Under the pieces are notes generated by a model. It was given only the letters and a program-made list of their open reading frames with translations, made no database searches and was not told where the DNA came from. Shown piece by piece: positions 32,233 through 43,661 of a stretch of 64,000 nucleotides of DNA. Position 1 is the stretch's first letter; every line of letters starts with the position of its first letter. This stretch comes from Argyresthia goedartella (lineage: Eukaryota; Arthropoda; Insecta; Lepidoptera; Argyresthiidae): NCBI GenBank assembly GCA_949825045.1, contig OX463835.1, forward strand, positions 16,695,201 to 16,759,200. Direction: 5' to 3'. The translations under genes were made by a program, and so were the position numbers.

Positions 32233-33702
32233 ATGCTTTTCAGTGTACTTGATCATTTGTTACAACCCATAACGCATATAATCAATGCGTCGCTGAGCGA
32301 GTACTGCTTCCCGAGCCAGTGGAAAAGAGCATTAGTGTTACCCCTACCTAAAACATCTAACCCGTCCTCCTTCAAAGAGTTCCGTCCCATTTCCATCCTA
32401 CCAATCCTTTCCAAAATCCTTGAATCAATTGTCCACACCCAGCTGTCCTCGTACCTTTCCTCCATGAATTTACTGAACCCTTTTCAGTCTGGTTTTAGAC
32501 CGGGGCATAGCACCACCACAGCACTACTCAAGGTAACTGACGATATCCAACTGGCAATGGATAAGAAGCAGCTGACAGTCCTGACTCTCCTAGACTTTAG
32601 CAGCGCCTTCAACTGCGTCGACTTCGATATACTTGTTGAAATCTTAAAATCGCTTAACGTCTCTTCACACTCGGCTCGCTGGTTTGACTCTTACTTGAGA
32701 GACCGCCAGCAGCGCATCAAGTCTGAAGAGGTCACTACAGAATGGTGCAAGCTCTCTACAGGTGTTCCGCAGGGTGGCATCCTTTCCCCTCTTCTCTTCT
32801 CAGTTTTCATCCATTCCATCTCGGATGTATTGTCTTCCTCGTATCATCTTTATGCAGATGACCTTCAAATTTATCGGCATTTTCCCCTGTGTGATCTGAC
32901 TTCGACTGTTGAGGCTTTGAATGCTGACCTCGACAACATCAGGAAATGGTCTCTTTCGTATGGGCTATTAGTCAACCCGGACAAGTCTCAGGTGATGATA
33001 CTAGGTACACGGCACTTACTTGATCTGTTGCAGAATAAGTCCGTTGATCCCGTTCTATTTGACGGTACCATTGTCAAGTATAGCGAGAAAGCCAAAAATG
33101 TTGGCGTTGTTTTTGACAATCTATTATCCTGGTCGCCCCATGTTTGTGAGGTCAGCAGACGAGTCTTTGCATCCTTTCATTCTCTTCGGCGTTTGCAGTT
33201 CTTCCTGCCTAGGCAGACTAAAATCATGCTAGCTCAGACCCTTCTTCTGCCTTTAATAGACTACGCCGATGTTTGCTGGGCCAGTGCGAACGAAGATCTA
33301 CTGAACAAACTCGAGCGACTCCAAAATCTCGGGATTTGGTTTATTTTCGGACTTCGTAAGTACGACCACGTGTCCCAATATCGTAGGGAATTAGGCTGGC
33401 TCCCGATCCGACTTCGTCGTGATATGCACATTCTCTCCTTCCTCTTCAATATTTTGAGAAAACCGTGCTACCCTGCATATCTTCGTGAACGTTTTGAGTA
33501 TCTTTTCTCAGGGGATAGACTTCGGAGATCTCACACGGTGTCACTTTTGTCAATTCCTCAGCACAACACTGTTGCTTACGAGCACTCGTTTAGATTAAGG
33601 GCAATACGTTTGTGGAATGCACTTCCTTGCGCTATAAGGGATTGCAAATCCTTGGTCACTTTCAAGAAAAAATTGAAACAGCATCTCCTCTCTTCCGAAT
33701 AG
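32233..33702 (+). pseudogene. LINE-beta reverse transcriptase and C-terminus
   Basis: A 489-codon clean frame. LPLPKTSNPSSFKEFRPISI, QSGFRPGHSTTTALLKV, LLDFSSAFNCVDFD, STGVPQGGILSPLLFSVFI and intact YADD (residues 207-210) are the reverse transcriptase blocks. VNPDKSQVMILG is the following thumb motif, and NLGIWFIFGLRKYDHVSQYR to LRAIRLWNALPCAIRD forms the family C-terminus. This C-terminus also appears at 21345-21677 and 42370-43091. It shares the element with the frameshifted endonuclease, so this copy is not autonomous. Confidence 0.88.
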
Positions 33703-33996
33703 TGGGTATCTCATGGTATTTATGTATATCTATTTATTTATTGTATTCTATTTATTTATTTTATAGTAATTACGTAGGGTGTATTGTGATTTATTTGATA
33801 GTATATTTATTTTATTTATTTCTTTTAACTCTTAATTGTACACTAGGACTACCTCTCTATATTTTATTTTTCTCTTTTCTTCACAGCTTAGCTGTAAGAA
33901 ATTTCTTTTTAGAAATAAGCTCACCTTTGCATACTGTTTCTGTTATAATTTCCACTGTGTTTTCTGTGCAATAAAGGATTATTATTATTATTATTA

Positions 33997-34490
33997 AGTT
34001 ACCACTACCATTATTTAGACTAAGTAAAGTAGGCACATCATTCATGGGGCACTGTATTCGCTTCTACAATAAAATACCACAGGAATCATTGATCCTTCCT
34101 GAAAAGAGGTTCAAAAACTATGTTAAAAATGAGCTGATAAGAAAGTCCTATTATAGTATTAAGGAATACTTGGATGACAAAACTGCATGGTCCATACCAT
34201 CTCAGCGCACAGAAATTCGACGAGGGGCGATGGATCAAGTCTATCACTCGCCGGCGAATTTCCTTAGACCGAAACCAGTACCTGTTGTAAAGTCACTTTT
34301 AAAAAAAAAAGGTATGGGGGAGTTTCTTGCCGTTTCTTCTTAACCCCGAGGCCCACCTTCCGAAACGGTGTAGTCTTTTTTTTATATAAAAAAAATTGAC
34401 TTGTAGTTATAAGTAAGTATAATTTTGACGTTGAATAAGATAATTTATTTATTTATATTCAATAAAAAAATGACTCTGACTCTGACTCTG
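33997..34490 (+). mobile_element. LINE-alpha copy, downstream half
   Basis: Reads LPLPLFRLSKVGTSFMGHCI, RFYNKIPQESLILPEKRFKN and KSYYSIKEYLDD, continuing the piece at 29910-30108. The 3'UTR ends AATAAAAAAATGACTCTGAC with TGACTC units. Confidence 0.82.
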
Positions 34491-34544
34491 ATCCATCATC
34501 AGAACAGCTCGATACCGCACCTCACTACTAAAAGCAATATATTG

Positions 34545-34985
34545 ATCACGTTAAAAGTAGTTTATGTGACTGCTATATAATGGAGGGCATTAATACTCGA
34601 TGGTGGGTTTATGAAACGAGCCGAAGGCGAGTTTCTTAATAATATTACTCGAGTGTTTTAATGCCTTTTTATGTACAGTTACATACACTAGTTTATCTAC
34701 ACACATATCATAAGCTCTCTTTGATGTGTTCAGGAACCGCATGTTTTGCACTTGTTCAGCTTGTTCCGTAGTACCAACTTCACAGACAAACTAGGGGCGG
34801 CACGCAGGCGGGCGTCGGCGTTCGAAATTTGAATGTCATAATATGTCGAAATATTGATTCATTATAGTCATAATGTATCAATATTCAGATTAGAATTGAG
34901 TTTTTACCAAGTAGTATCATTATGCTGGTCATAACATGCTATTTTTGGACGCAGTAAAGAGGGTTTACGATACGTGTGTAGGTAA
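34545..34985 (+). repeat. dispersed element D, longest copy
   Basis: AGTAGTTTATGTGACTGCTA to GCAGTAAAGAGGGTTTACGA. It has an internal hairpin pairing GGCATTAATACTCGA with CTCGAGTGTTTTAATGCC around a loop rich in GAGCCGAAGGCGAG. Confidence 0.7.
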
Positions 34986-34989
34986 ATTA

Positions 34990-35315
34990 TATTTTAAAGC
35001 CAGTTTTAGACCAAATAGGCTACCGCTGGTGCCGCGGCCGAATCTGCCGCTAGACAGAAGTGTCTAAAATATGCCGCTCTCACGTCGGCCTACATTTTTG
35101 TTCCGCTGGCGGTCGAGACGACTGCGGTATGGGGGGCGCAGGGTAAACTGTTTATAAGAGAGTTGGGACGTCGCCTCAGGGACAAAGGCTTCGACTACCG
35201 CTCTGGGGCATTTCTTATGCAGAGGATATCACTGGCTGTTCAGCGCGGAAATGCTGCCAGCGTTATTGGAACCTTTAGCACGGAAATGTCACGGCGCGGT
35301 TTGTTCGGTTAATGT
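34990..35315 (+). pseudogene. LINE-epsilon C-terminal fragment
   Basis: The frame ending at 35312 reads LTSAYIFVPLAVETTAVWG, then FLMQRISLAVQRGNAASVIG and a stop. VETTAVWG and MQRIS.A.QRGNA are widespread at the C-terminus of a class of animal LINE proteins. The upstream part is missing or shifted. Related scraps are at 48285-48605 and 63150-63215. Confidence 0.65.
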
Positions 35316-35602
35316 TAAGTTTTGACATTTTATAATTTCTAATTGATATTTAAATGCATTTTGACGAAGCGTGTGTGGATAGTATTTTTTTTTTAGTTTT
35401 GTAAATAGTGTATAATACTGTACATAATTATTACTATAGGGCACCGCAGCGTTGCCTGTGTGGAGTTAAGAATTACCATTTATGTAAATAGGTACCCTAT
35501 ATTTCAATCTAGCTCTTAAACTATTGTGTGCAAAATTTCAGAAAAATCCGTTTAACCGTTTCTTCGTGATTGAGTAACAACATCCGAACTCACAAACTTT
35601 CA

Positions 35603-35690
35603 CATTTCATAATTTCTTTATTGCACACAAATAATTCAAATGACAAGATATAAAGGCGAGCTTATCTCTAGAGAGATATCTCGACATTTA
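35603..35690 (-). mobile_element. LINE-beta 3' tail
   Basis: On the minus strand: GAGATATCTCTCTAGAGATA, AGCTCGCCTTTATATC and TGCAATAAAGAAATTATGAA. It lies 73 bp upstream of PTB-gene exon 4. Confidence 0.72.
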
Positions 35691-35763
35691 TAACATAAGT
35701 GGGATAGTGGGATGAATCCCTCGCTGCACTCAGGGTTCTAAGTAAATGTGCTCTCTATTTCAG

Positions 35764-35880
35764 CTACGGCGTACAAGACCTGGTCTACACGCGCGTATTC
35801 TCAATGATCATCGTGAAGGAGAATGCTGATGCGAAGGGATTAAACCCTTTTGAGTGCCACGCCTTCGTTTGTGAATCCAG
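35764..35880 (+). CDS. PTB-domain protein gene, coding exon 4
   Basis: Acceptor TTTCAG|CTAC, donor CCAG|GTTCGT; phase 2 in and out. Encodes YGVQDLVYTRVFSMIIVKEN and ends FECHAFVCES. The I.Y...D..Y..VF..I and CHAFVC motifs are the last strands of a PTB domain. Codon use is balanced, and the exon lies in sequence otherwise full of repeats. Confidence 0.9.
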
Positions 35881-35900
35881 GTTCGTGAAATATACTTAAA

Positions 35901-35903
<3 letters not shown>

Positions 35904-35968
<65 letters not shown>
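35904..35968. repeat. (AT)n microsatellite
   Basis: About 30 uninterrupted AT units, starting 24 bp after the exon 4 donor. Open frames across it (Tyr-Ile repeats) are artefacts. Confidence 0.95.
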
Positions 35969-35972
<4 letters not shown>

Positions 35973-36017
35973 ATATATATTACGCAACGAAAATAAAAAA
36001 TATATAACCATAAACAT

Positions 36018-36049
36018 TTATATAGAGTCACATATATTGCTTCTGGCCC
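36018..36049 (-). mobile_element. SINE-B fragment
   Basis: Plus strand TATAGAGTCACATATATTGC and TTCTGGCCCC match the 3' part of SINE-B. It stops exactly where LINE-alpha begins. Confidence 0.6.
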
Positions 36050-37957
36050 CAACAATAGCACAACGGACCGTCTAAATTCATCTCCATTTGAAGCAGAGAC
36101 TTTATTAAAAAATAACACTAGCGTCAGTAATGTATATTTAAAATTTCATCATGTATATCCCCAGGACATTGTCAAAACGTTTAAATTACTTAACTTAAAA
36201 AATACGGAAGACCTGTGGGGTTTATCAGTCAAAGTCATTGGTTCAGTAATTCTAGTTATAGCCCCACACTTAGCTTATATATTCAATAAATGTGATGACG
36301 ATGGGGCTTTTCCAGACCTCATGAAACACAGTAAACTTATACCGCTGTTCAAATCGGGAGATAAGGGCGATCCTTCAAATTTCAGACCAATATCTGTTCT
36401 TCCAACACTAAGTAAAATATTTGAAAAGATTATACTCAATCAAATGCTCTCACACTTCAACCGTACAAAACAACTCCACGCTAAACAATATGGTTTCACT
36501 AGGGGTAAATCGACTACGGATGCAGGTATTACCCTTGTATCTCATATTTATTCTGCATGGGAGGCCGCACAGGATGCTATCGGAGTTTTTTGCGACCTGT
36601 CGAAGGCGTTTGATTGTGTTGATCATAATACGCTATTAATTAAATTAAATCATTACGGAGTTAGAAATAAAGCGTTGGATCTACTAAGATCATACCTAAG
36701 CAATAGAAATCAAAAGGCAGAAGTTAATGGCGTAAAATCTGATGGATCGGGTGTTAAAATTGGCGTTCCACAAGGTTCCATATTAGGCCCTTTCTTATTC
36801 CTGGTATATATTAATGATCTGCCTTTCATGGTGGAGAAATTAACTGACATAGTGTTGTTTGCTGATGATACTTCAATGGTCTTCAAAATTGAAAGACAAA
36901 AAGGAGATTTTGATGAGCTTAATGGTGTATTGTCTTTAACCTTGAATTGTTTCACAGTTAATAATTTATTGTTAAACGCTTGTAAAACCAAGTGTATCAA
37001 ATTCTCACTTCCAAATGTCAGGCAAGTTGAGACCAGTTTGGTGTTAGACAACAGCACGTTAGAATTGGTAAATGATACGAAGTTTCTTGGAATAACCATT
37101 GATAGCATATTGCAGTGGGGACCCCACATAGATAAATTGGCTGGTAAATTAAGTTCTGCGGCTTACGCTGTTAGGAACATCAGACAAAGCACGGATGTGG
37201 CTACATCTAGGCTAGTATAATTTAGTTACTTTCATAGTGTGATGTCCTATGGTATCTTGTTGTGGGGGAAAGCAGCGGATATTCAAACTATTTTTATTTT
37301 ACAGAAAAGAGCTATTCGAGCAATTTATAATTTAAAACGAACAGACTCCTTAAGAGAGCTTTTTAAAGAAATTGACATACTAACAGTAGCTAGTCAATTT
37401 ATTTTTGAAAATATAATGTATGTACGCAAGAACCTTAAAACATTTTCCAAACTTAGCGACAGCTGTAATGTTAACCTAAGAAATAATCACAGACTATGTG
37501 CGCCCCGTTTTAGACTCGCGAAGGTTAGCAATTCTTTCAAGGGTCAGTGCATTCTCTACTACAATAAGATACCTCTGGAGATTTTGAAATTGCCATTTGA
37601 GCAATTTAAAAAGCATGTTAAAGCGACTTTGTCGAAAAAGGGATATTACAATGTTCAAGATTACTTAAATGACAGGACTGTATGGGGTTAATCTGGCTCA
37701 ACATTGACCTTGCTGTTAATAGTTTTGTAATTATTTATTCCTGCTTATTAATCATAACAATTAAATTTTTCATATTTGTATTAGTTAAGCACAACCTATT
37801 TTTAAAAGAGATCTAAAAATAAATCTGTGGGAGTTTCTACGCCCTTCTTCTCCCACAGTGGTCCAATGTAGAGAAGAGGCAAAAAATGACGTTTGCTAAG
37901 TATATGTAAATATCTACAGTAATAAAGTACTTTGACTATTGACTATTGACTATTGAC
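36050..37957 (+). mobile_element. LINE-alpha retrotransposon, 5'-truncated
   Basis: Coding region 36053-37691, then a 3'UTR with CCCACAGTGGTCCAATGTAG, AATAAAGTACTTTGAC and a tail of TTGACTA units (37930-37957). Located in intron 4 of the PTB gene, sense orientation. Confidence 0.88.
36053..37691 (+). pseudogene. LINE-alpha reverse transcriptase with a single nonsense codon
   Basis: Open from AGCACAACGGACC (STTDRLNSSP, matching the linker of the 6.8-8.9 kb copy). It carries LIPLFKSGDKGDPSNFRPIS, QYGFTRGKSTTDAG, VFCDLSKAFDCVDHN, GVPQGSILGPFLFLVYINDL and intact FADD (36858-36869). The frame is interrupted only at 37218-37220 (TAA where the family has Tyr: LVY.SYFHS), then continues unchanged in the same frame through MSYGILLWGKAADIQ to KKGYYNVQDYLNDRTVWG. 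The endonuclease is absent. One point mutation plus 5' truncation therefore account for its inactivity. Confidence 0.88.
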
Positions 37958-39067
37958 ACCCCCTGTCGTACCAAAACCTTTTTGAAGTGAAACTTCTTCA
38001 GCGGGGATTCGAAAATCGAAAAGTGGACTAGAACACCAGTAGTCTAAACTTAAGGAAGTACTTACGTTAAGCGGTGGAAGTACGTGTTCATTGGGTCTAT
38101 TATGTTTTCTGAGAACTCCTTTTATACGGCGAATCAAGATAACCGCCATGGTAGACGTTTTTCTTAATAGAAGCTTAATAGCTTACCCATGAAATCAGCG
38201 TTTTGAATGGAGAAATTGAATAAAACTAAATTTTCAGAACAAACATTTTTGAATTTTGAACTACTGAACTAAGTCTGTTGTACTTTGACACGATCTGTAT
38301 CTCTCATGGATTTGGATATATACTCGTTCTGATATGGTGGACTAAGTGAACTACAGAAAAGATACACTTCAATTTCCGCATGTCTTTTGGAATAACGGGG
38401 GGAACACTGCAATGGTGATTTGTACCATATAGTACATGTATACTTAATATATGCTAGTGTCTTGTACATGTGCCCACACCGCGATCCTGTCATACGCCTA
38501 AAGTACGATCGCGGAGCAGGAAGAATTTCGGTCATTACCCTGTTATTACCTGTCTCTGTCGCTCCCGCGTAAATATATTCACGTCACGCTCGCACAGGTG
38601 CAATGACCTCCGTCTGAGTGAGCGTGAGGTTAATGATTGATAATGCTTTAGGAACTAGAATTCAGCTGTTGAGGCGGGTAAGGCTTAGTTCTTATTACGG
38701 CTTGCCAGTCCGCGCATACTATTTCGCTTAGTTTGTGGCGTCTCAAAGAAGGATGGGCAAAAATGTATGGATTATGGTACAAGGTGGTAATAGGCATAAT
38801 TCAAATATCAGTAGAATTAAATTTTAACGTATTGGTGCTAACCTATGAAATTGGCGAATTTTCCTAAAATATTCAGGAGTTCATAATTCGTGAAATTCTA
38901 TACCTATTTCTGTTATTTTTTTTATTATTTAGAAGTTAATTTCTAAGTTTTACACCTACATATAAAATTTTCTTGTAAAATCTAATGTTCAAAATCAGTT
39001 CGTCCTAAATGACATCCATTTTCATTGGTTGGTGGATTGCTATTTTTTTTTACAGCTGACATTTTTC
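37958..39067. other. no gene recognised
   Basis: Intron 4 DNA. Short open frames on the minus strand at 37.9-38.5 kb have no domain or splice context. Confidence 0.4.
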
Positions 39068-39305
39068 AACCTCTGTGGCACAGCGGTTGTGGCTCTGCCT
39101 ACCATGCGAGAGATCCCGGGTTCGATCCCCGCCTGGGGTTAAAGAAAAAAAAAACAGTTCAAGACCTGGCGCGACGTCACTCACAATTAAACATCCAAGG
39201 ATGTTTAATTGTGAGTGACTTCGCTGTTTCTGGTTCCGACGACACAGGGTATCCTAGTGTGGGGCCAGAAGCAATGGATGTGCCTGTATGTAAATGTTTA
39301 TGTGT
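39068..39305 (+). mobile_element. SINE-B copy carrying a perfect foldback
   Basis: Head CCTCTGTGGCACAGCGGTTG, B box GGTTCGATCCCCGCC, body with CACAGGGTATCCTAGTGTGG. Where other copies have a simple GATGTTTATATGTGTGTGAC, this one has a perfect 21-bp inverted duplication with a 2-base AA centre (39176-39219). Confidence 0.85.
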
Positions 39306-39334
39306 TTTGTTTATAATATATTATATTTATTTTA

Positions 39335-39530
39335 TTATATGATATACATTAGTAGGTATTTTATTTATTTATTGTGCACCAGACTGCCCTTACGAGCAAA
39401 CGACTGTATTATCCTACCTAGGGTTGCTGGATGAAATCTGGTTTAGGAGATAAGCTCGCCTTTGCCCATAGGTGATAATGTTCTTACTTAATGTTTTCCG
39501 TGCAATAAAGAATATCAAGATATATCTATA
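39335..39530 (+). mobile_element. LINE-beta 3' tail
   Basis: GGTTGCTGGATGAAATCTGG, AGGAGATAAGCTCGCCTTTG and CCGTGCAATAAAGAATATCA. The hairpin stem is weakened in this copy (ATCTGG against GGAGAT). Confidence 0.72.
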
Positions 39531-39584
39531 AATATAGTATTTTATACTCATAAGTGTGATTTATCTCTAAGTATGTCATTTCAG

Positions 39585-39670
39585 AAACGCTGCGCGCCGC
39601 CTCACGTACGCTTTGGCAGCCGCTTTCCAGGACTATTCTAGAAGAGTGAAAGAGATGCAAGCCACGCCAG
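39585..39670 (+). CDS. PTB-domain protein gene, coding exon 5
   Basis: Acceptor TTTCAG|AAAC, donor CCAG|GTAACT; phase 2 in, phase 1 out. Encodes NAARRLTYALAAAFQDYSRR and VKEMQATP, the C-terminal helix that caps a PTB domain. Confidence 0.88.
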
Positions 39671-39734
39671 GTAACTAAATATATATATATTTATATTTAT
39701 ATATGGCTACATATATATATATTTATATATATAT

Positions 39735-40030
39735 ATATGTAGCCCATTAATGCCCCCACCGAGGGGCACAGGCCTTTACCCGAATACGAATAAGATTAAG
39801 CCGTACTCCACCACGTTGGCTCAGTGCGGGTTTTACGACCACTACCACGCAGCGATAGTAGCCGGGACCTACAGCTTAACGTGTCATGCGAAACACGGAG
39901 CGTCCGATAGTGTACTTAAGATAAATTAATTATCTCATGGGTACCTACATGGTCAGGTTTCGAACCTGAATCTCCAGTGTGAGAAGCAAGCGTGGAACCC
40001 ATTATTAGACCACGGAGCCGTAAACGAAGT
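39735..40030 (-). mobile_element. SINE-C-type copy
   Basis: On the minus strand the head ACGGCTCCGTGGTCTAATAA, B-box region GGTTCGAAACCTGACC and a body ending GGTGGGGGCATTAATGGGCT. Close to 8990-9258. Confidence 0.68.
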
Positions 40031-40489
40031 ATATAATCACGCATATTCACGTCCCCCGAGGGTTGCAGGCTGGCTCAGTGCGGGTTCATGGAGGGGTTTC
40101 GTCGGGCCTACCAGGCTGTCAGATTCAAGATGCCTTATTAGGGCTGTTAACTTTTTAATCCTTAATTAGATTGCATATAATTTTGAAATGTGTGTTACCT
40201 CGAAACCGGTATTATTTAGGAGATTCATAAAAAAAAAGAGATCATTTTCAGTTTGGGTCCCATTTTAACCGACTTCAAACAAAGGGTTCTCAATTCGATT
40301 GTTTTTTCTTTCCTGTTCGTTACCTGGAAATTGATATTATTTGTGAACCGATTTGTATTTTTTATATATTAACCTTCAGTTTGGTCCCATTTTTAAATAT
40401 TAGAAATCGATATATTAGTTTGGTTTATAATAAAAAAACAGGAATTGTGACATTATCTATATAATCAAATTGCGTATTATTGCATTTCT
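40031..40489. other. no gene recognised
   Basis: Intron 5 DNA with repeated TTTGGGTCCCATTTT-like phrases (40,250 and 40,380). I found no continuation of the neighbouring piggyBac gene here. Confidence 0.4.
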
Positions 40490-40645
40490 TGTAATTTGTA
40501 ATTTCTTTATTGTACTACACAAAACAGTCATACAAATAACTTATAATAGAAAAAACATCTACAAAGGCGAGCTTATCTCTCAAAAGAGATTTCTTCCAGC
40601 AAACCAAGATGGTAGGAGAGGTGATGGTTGAGCGGGGGAAGACCT
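40490..40645 (-). mobile_element. LINE-beta 3' tail that truncates a piggyBac gene
   Basis: On the minus strand: TTTGCTGGAAGAAATCTCTT, TTGAGAGATAAGCTCGCCTT and ACAATAAAGAAATTACAAAT. It is fused to the 3' side of the piggyBac coding sequence, whose frame runs on into it as SWFAGRNLF. Confidence 0.8.
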
Positions 40646-42071
40646 GCGCGTACAATAAAAAACTACTTTTTCTCCTAATCCAAAATTAGATGTCTCTAGT
40701 TGAGGGTAGGTGGTATTGCCTTGATAGACATCAAAGTCAACTACCAGTCCATTGGGGTTAGCTAGAACAAATGCCTTTAAACCAACAGGATTAGGCTTCC
40801 CTGGACAGTACTGTTTCATGCCACAGGATCCCGTGAAAGGAATTATCATCTCATCTAATGACAAGCGCTGATCCTTTTCTTGAATTCTGCAACTTTGTTG
40901 AATCTGGCTGATCAGTGGCCTCATTTTCCACAATTTATCCTTTTTACGCGTTTCTTCGTTGACATCGCTATCAAATACTACTTTTAGAGAGTTTCTGAGA
41001 AGCGTAAATCTGTTTCTAGACATGTTATCGGCAATAATAGGTACTCTCCATTTAGCTTCCCAGTACATCCTGAGCCATGAATAATTTAAAGCTGCCATTA
41101 CGAATGTGATCCCAACATAAATATTGAATTCTTTCACAGACATATTCAAAGATCGTCCATGCAGCGCAACTGAAGTCTGGTTGGTGCGTTCTACAACCAG
41201 TTCACCAAATTTTTGGTCAATATATTGTTCGTAGAACTCGAGTTTACTAAAGTCTTTATTAGAGTTCGGAAGATATGATGGTTCTAATAAAGTGTACTCC
41301 ACTGCGGGGAAGTTTTTGATTGACCAATCCGTTGAACCACTAGCAGAAGGACTACTTGGTGATAGCAGGCGGACGACCAACTGTTGGTGACCTCGACCTC
41401 TACCTCTGTCTGTACCTCTACCTCTTGTACCTTTACCTCTTCCTCTATTTCTCCCGCGATTTCCACGAGTAACTGGCTCAGTGTTCCTGTTTACTGGAAC
41501 TTCCGGTTCATCACTTATGTCTGAATCTGAACTGGTCTCTTCGGTATTAGTCTCCTGAGTGTAGGGAGGGTCTTCTTCATCACTGGGACTAAAATCTTCG
41601 ACATCTGATTCGGTCAGCAACTCTAATATGTGTTCGTCGAGTACTGAAATAAAAACAAAATCAATTTATTATTAATCCTTTTAAGTCCACGTCTTATTGA
41701 TTGATATATTTTACTAAAATCAGTGACTAAACAACAAGTAGATAAATAAAAATAAATAAATAAATGAAATGTAGGTAGGTATGAGAAATATTTTAATTAT
41801 TGAGTTACGTCCCAATGTGGTCAGTTGATAACAAAATCAAAGCAGCGAAAACAGGAGGTAAGGCCCTGTGTTATCACTTGAAAACATATTATTAGAAACG
41901 CAATTTTTAGATGTGTTATAGCGTTTTTTAATAATAATATTCATAACCTCTGAACCTCATGATTCTAGATACCTAGGCATATATATGTTTATACAATACG
42001 CAACGCAACAGATTCTTTAAATACATTTCGATTTACTTACCACGTCCTCGCCGCCTCGCCTTGTTCGCCAT
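40646..42071 (-). pseudogene. piggyBac-type transposase gene, two exons, 3'-truncated
   Basis: Exon 1 (42041-42071) encodes MANKARRRGR with donor GTAAGT. Exon 2 starts at 41643 after TTTCAG and continues VLDEHILELL, an acidic segment, then an RGRG-rich stretch (GRNRGRGKGTRGRGTDRGRG). The DDE_Tnp_1_7 domain follows: NMSVKEFNIYVGITFVMAAL, MYWEAKWRVPIIADNMSRNR, LSLDEMIIPFTGSC (first catalytic Asp, about residue 275) and GNTTYPQLETSNFGLGEKVV. The protein stops where a LINE-beta tail is inserted, so the later catalytic Asp residues are lost. No other stop or frameshift is seen in about 350 codons, pointing to a young copy or long-maintained frame. Antisense within intron 5 of the PTB gene. No inverted ends identified with confidence. 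Confidence 0.85.
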
Positions 42072-42324
42072 TTTGACACAAATAAATAAAACTTCTGCTA
42101 TTGGTTCACTAAGGTGACATCCGGTAAAAAAGACCATAGACTTCAGCCAATCACATCTCCACAAAATATCGTGTCTATTTCCGCATATTTAAAGTTAGGC
42201 GGCAAATTCAAATATGTTTTCGGATGATTACACTGGGCGGTAATTGTTTAAGATGAATTTTTAGCTTGGGCGCTACTGGCTATGTTGATTATGTATTCAT
42301 GTGATATCATTGGGTGTTACGAGG

Positions 42325-42369
<45 letters not shown>
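42325..42369. repeat. (TA)n microsatellite at a LINE junction
   Basis: About 22 TA units replace the 3' end of the LINE-beta copy to the right. Open frames here (Ile-Tyr repeats) are artefacts. Confidence 0.95.
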
Positions 42370-42372
<3 letters not shown>

Positions 42373-43120
42373 TGGGTGCAAGGAAGCTCATTCCACAGTC
42401 GTACGGCTCGGATTCTGAACCCGTGCTCGTAGGCTGCAGTGGAGCGATCTGGAGCTTTGAGCGTAGACGCCATATGAGTTCTCCGAGGCCTGCTTGAAGA
42501 AAGAAATTCGAAGCGATCACGTAGGAAGTTAGGGTAACGAGGTTTCCACAAAATATTATAAAGGAAACACAGGATATGAGAGTCCCGTTGAAGCCGAATC
42601 GGTTGCCACTTCAGCTCCCTGCGATGCTGAGATACGTGGTCATACTTGCGCAGTCCGAAGATGAACCGAATCCCGAGATTTTGAAGTCGTTCGAGTTTGT
42701 TCAGTTGTTCTTCATTTGCGCTCACCCAGCAAACATCAGCATAATCAATGAGGGGGAGAAGAAGGGACTGAGCGAGAGTTATTTTGGTCTGGCGAGGAAT
42801 AAATTTCTGAAGTCTCCTGAGGGAATGAAAAGTTGCGTAAACTCGCCTGCTGACCTCATTAACATGCATTGACCAGGACAATTGATTATCAAAGATAACA
42901 CCCAGGTTTTTAGCTTTATCGCTATACATGATTACAGTACCGTTATAAGTTACAGAAGGGACAGACAATTGCTGCAACGTGTTTAAAGAGTGTCGGGTAC
43001 CTATAATCATGGCCTGGGACTTATACGGATTAACCAGCAACCCAAATGTCGATGCCCATTTCTGTGATTCTTCAGGCGTGTTTACGGCCATTCTTTCATA
43101 CGGTCACTGAACGTTTTTAA
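42370..43120 (-). pseudogene. LINE-beta fragment, truncated at both ends
   Basis: A clean frame from MAVNTPEESQKWASTFGLLV (43091) through NPYKSQAMIIGTRHSLNTLQ, LGIRFIFGLRKYDHVSQHRR and FRIRAVRLWNELPC, where it runs into the TA repeat. It covers the thumb and C-terminal region only; the catalytic YADD part is missing. Close to the 32.2-33.7 kb copy but not identical, so it is an independent insertion. Confidence 0.85.
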
Positions 43121-43660
43121 GACGCTGATTAAATAAATATGTGGTGCTGTTTTCATGTGTTTTTCAGGAAATACTGGGCAAATCGTAATTAATTTCTGGT
43201 ATATGTAATTTGACTATATAATCTAGAGATTCTTAATTGGAAAACATGTTTGGATAAAATTTTCTCGATAGAAAATAAATACAAAGTCAACCCTTTTTTA
43301 TGGTTTTATCCTATTACACCGCAGTAGTAAGTGAATATGACTGTGTGATAATTGCAATGTATGAACAATTGTTACTTCTAACGATTTTCAATTTGAAAGT
43401 TAATTCCCTGAAATAGTTTTTTTTTTATGTTTTTTTTTTACGTTTTGGCGCTTACGTTGTTTCAGATTAGTCGCGAGTGCATTATTGGCATCCCGCTTTT
43501 TCTTATTCGCGAGTTATTATTGTATCTCACTTCCACTCGACAGCGCATTTTTATTCTATCATCGCCTTAAGATTCGCTTGTAAGATCATTACCTCTCTCT
43601 TCCGTAGTATGCGTCGCGGCGACTCATTGGCCAGCTTCGACACTGGCTGGCTGAGGATAC
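43121..43660. other. no gene recognised
   Basis: AT-rich intron 5 DNA, becoming GC-richer towards the tandem array that follows. Confidence 0.4.
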
Positions 43661-43661
43661 T

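Larger units (their letters stand above)
30109..33996 (+). mobile_element. LINE-beta non-LTR retrotransposon, near full length
   Basis: A 3.9-kb element inserted in LINE-alpha, same orientation. The first 0.65 kb (GC-rich GCGGCAGCGGCAGCGGCAGC start) looks like 5'UTR. Then follow endonuclease and reverse transcriptase, a 3'UTR with the hairpin AATTTCTTTTTAGAAATAAG, AATAAAGG and an (ATT)n tail. The junctions share GTTA, a possible short target duplication. It lies in intron 3 of the PTB gene. CR1/Jockey-type by motif style. Confidence 0.85.

Noticed and set aside
35808..36118. Tyr-Ile repeat open frames.
   Set aside because: Products of the (AT)n microsatellite.
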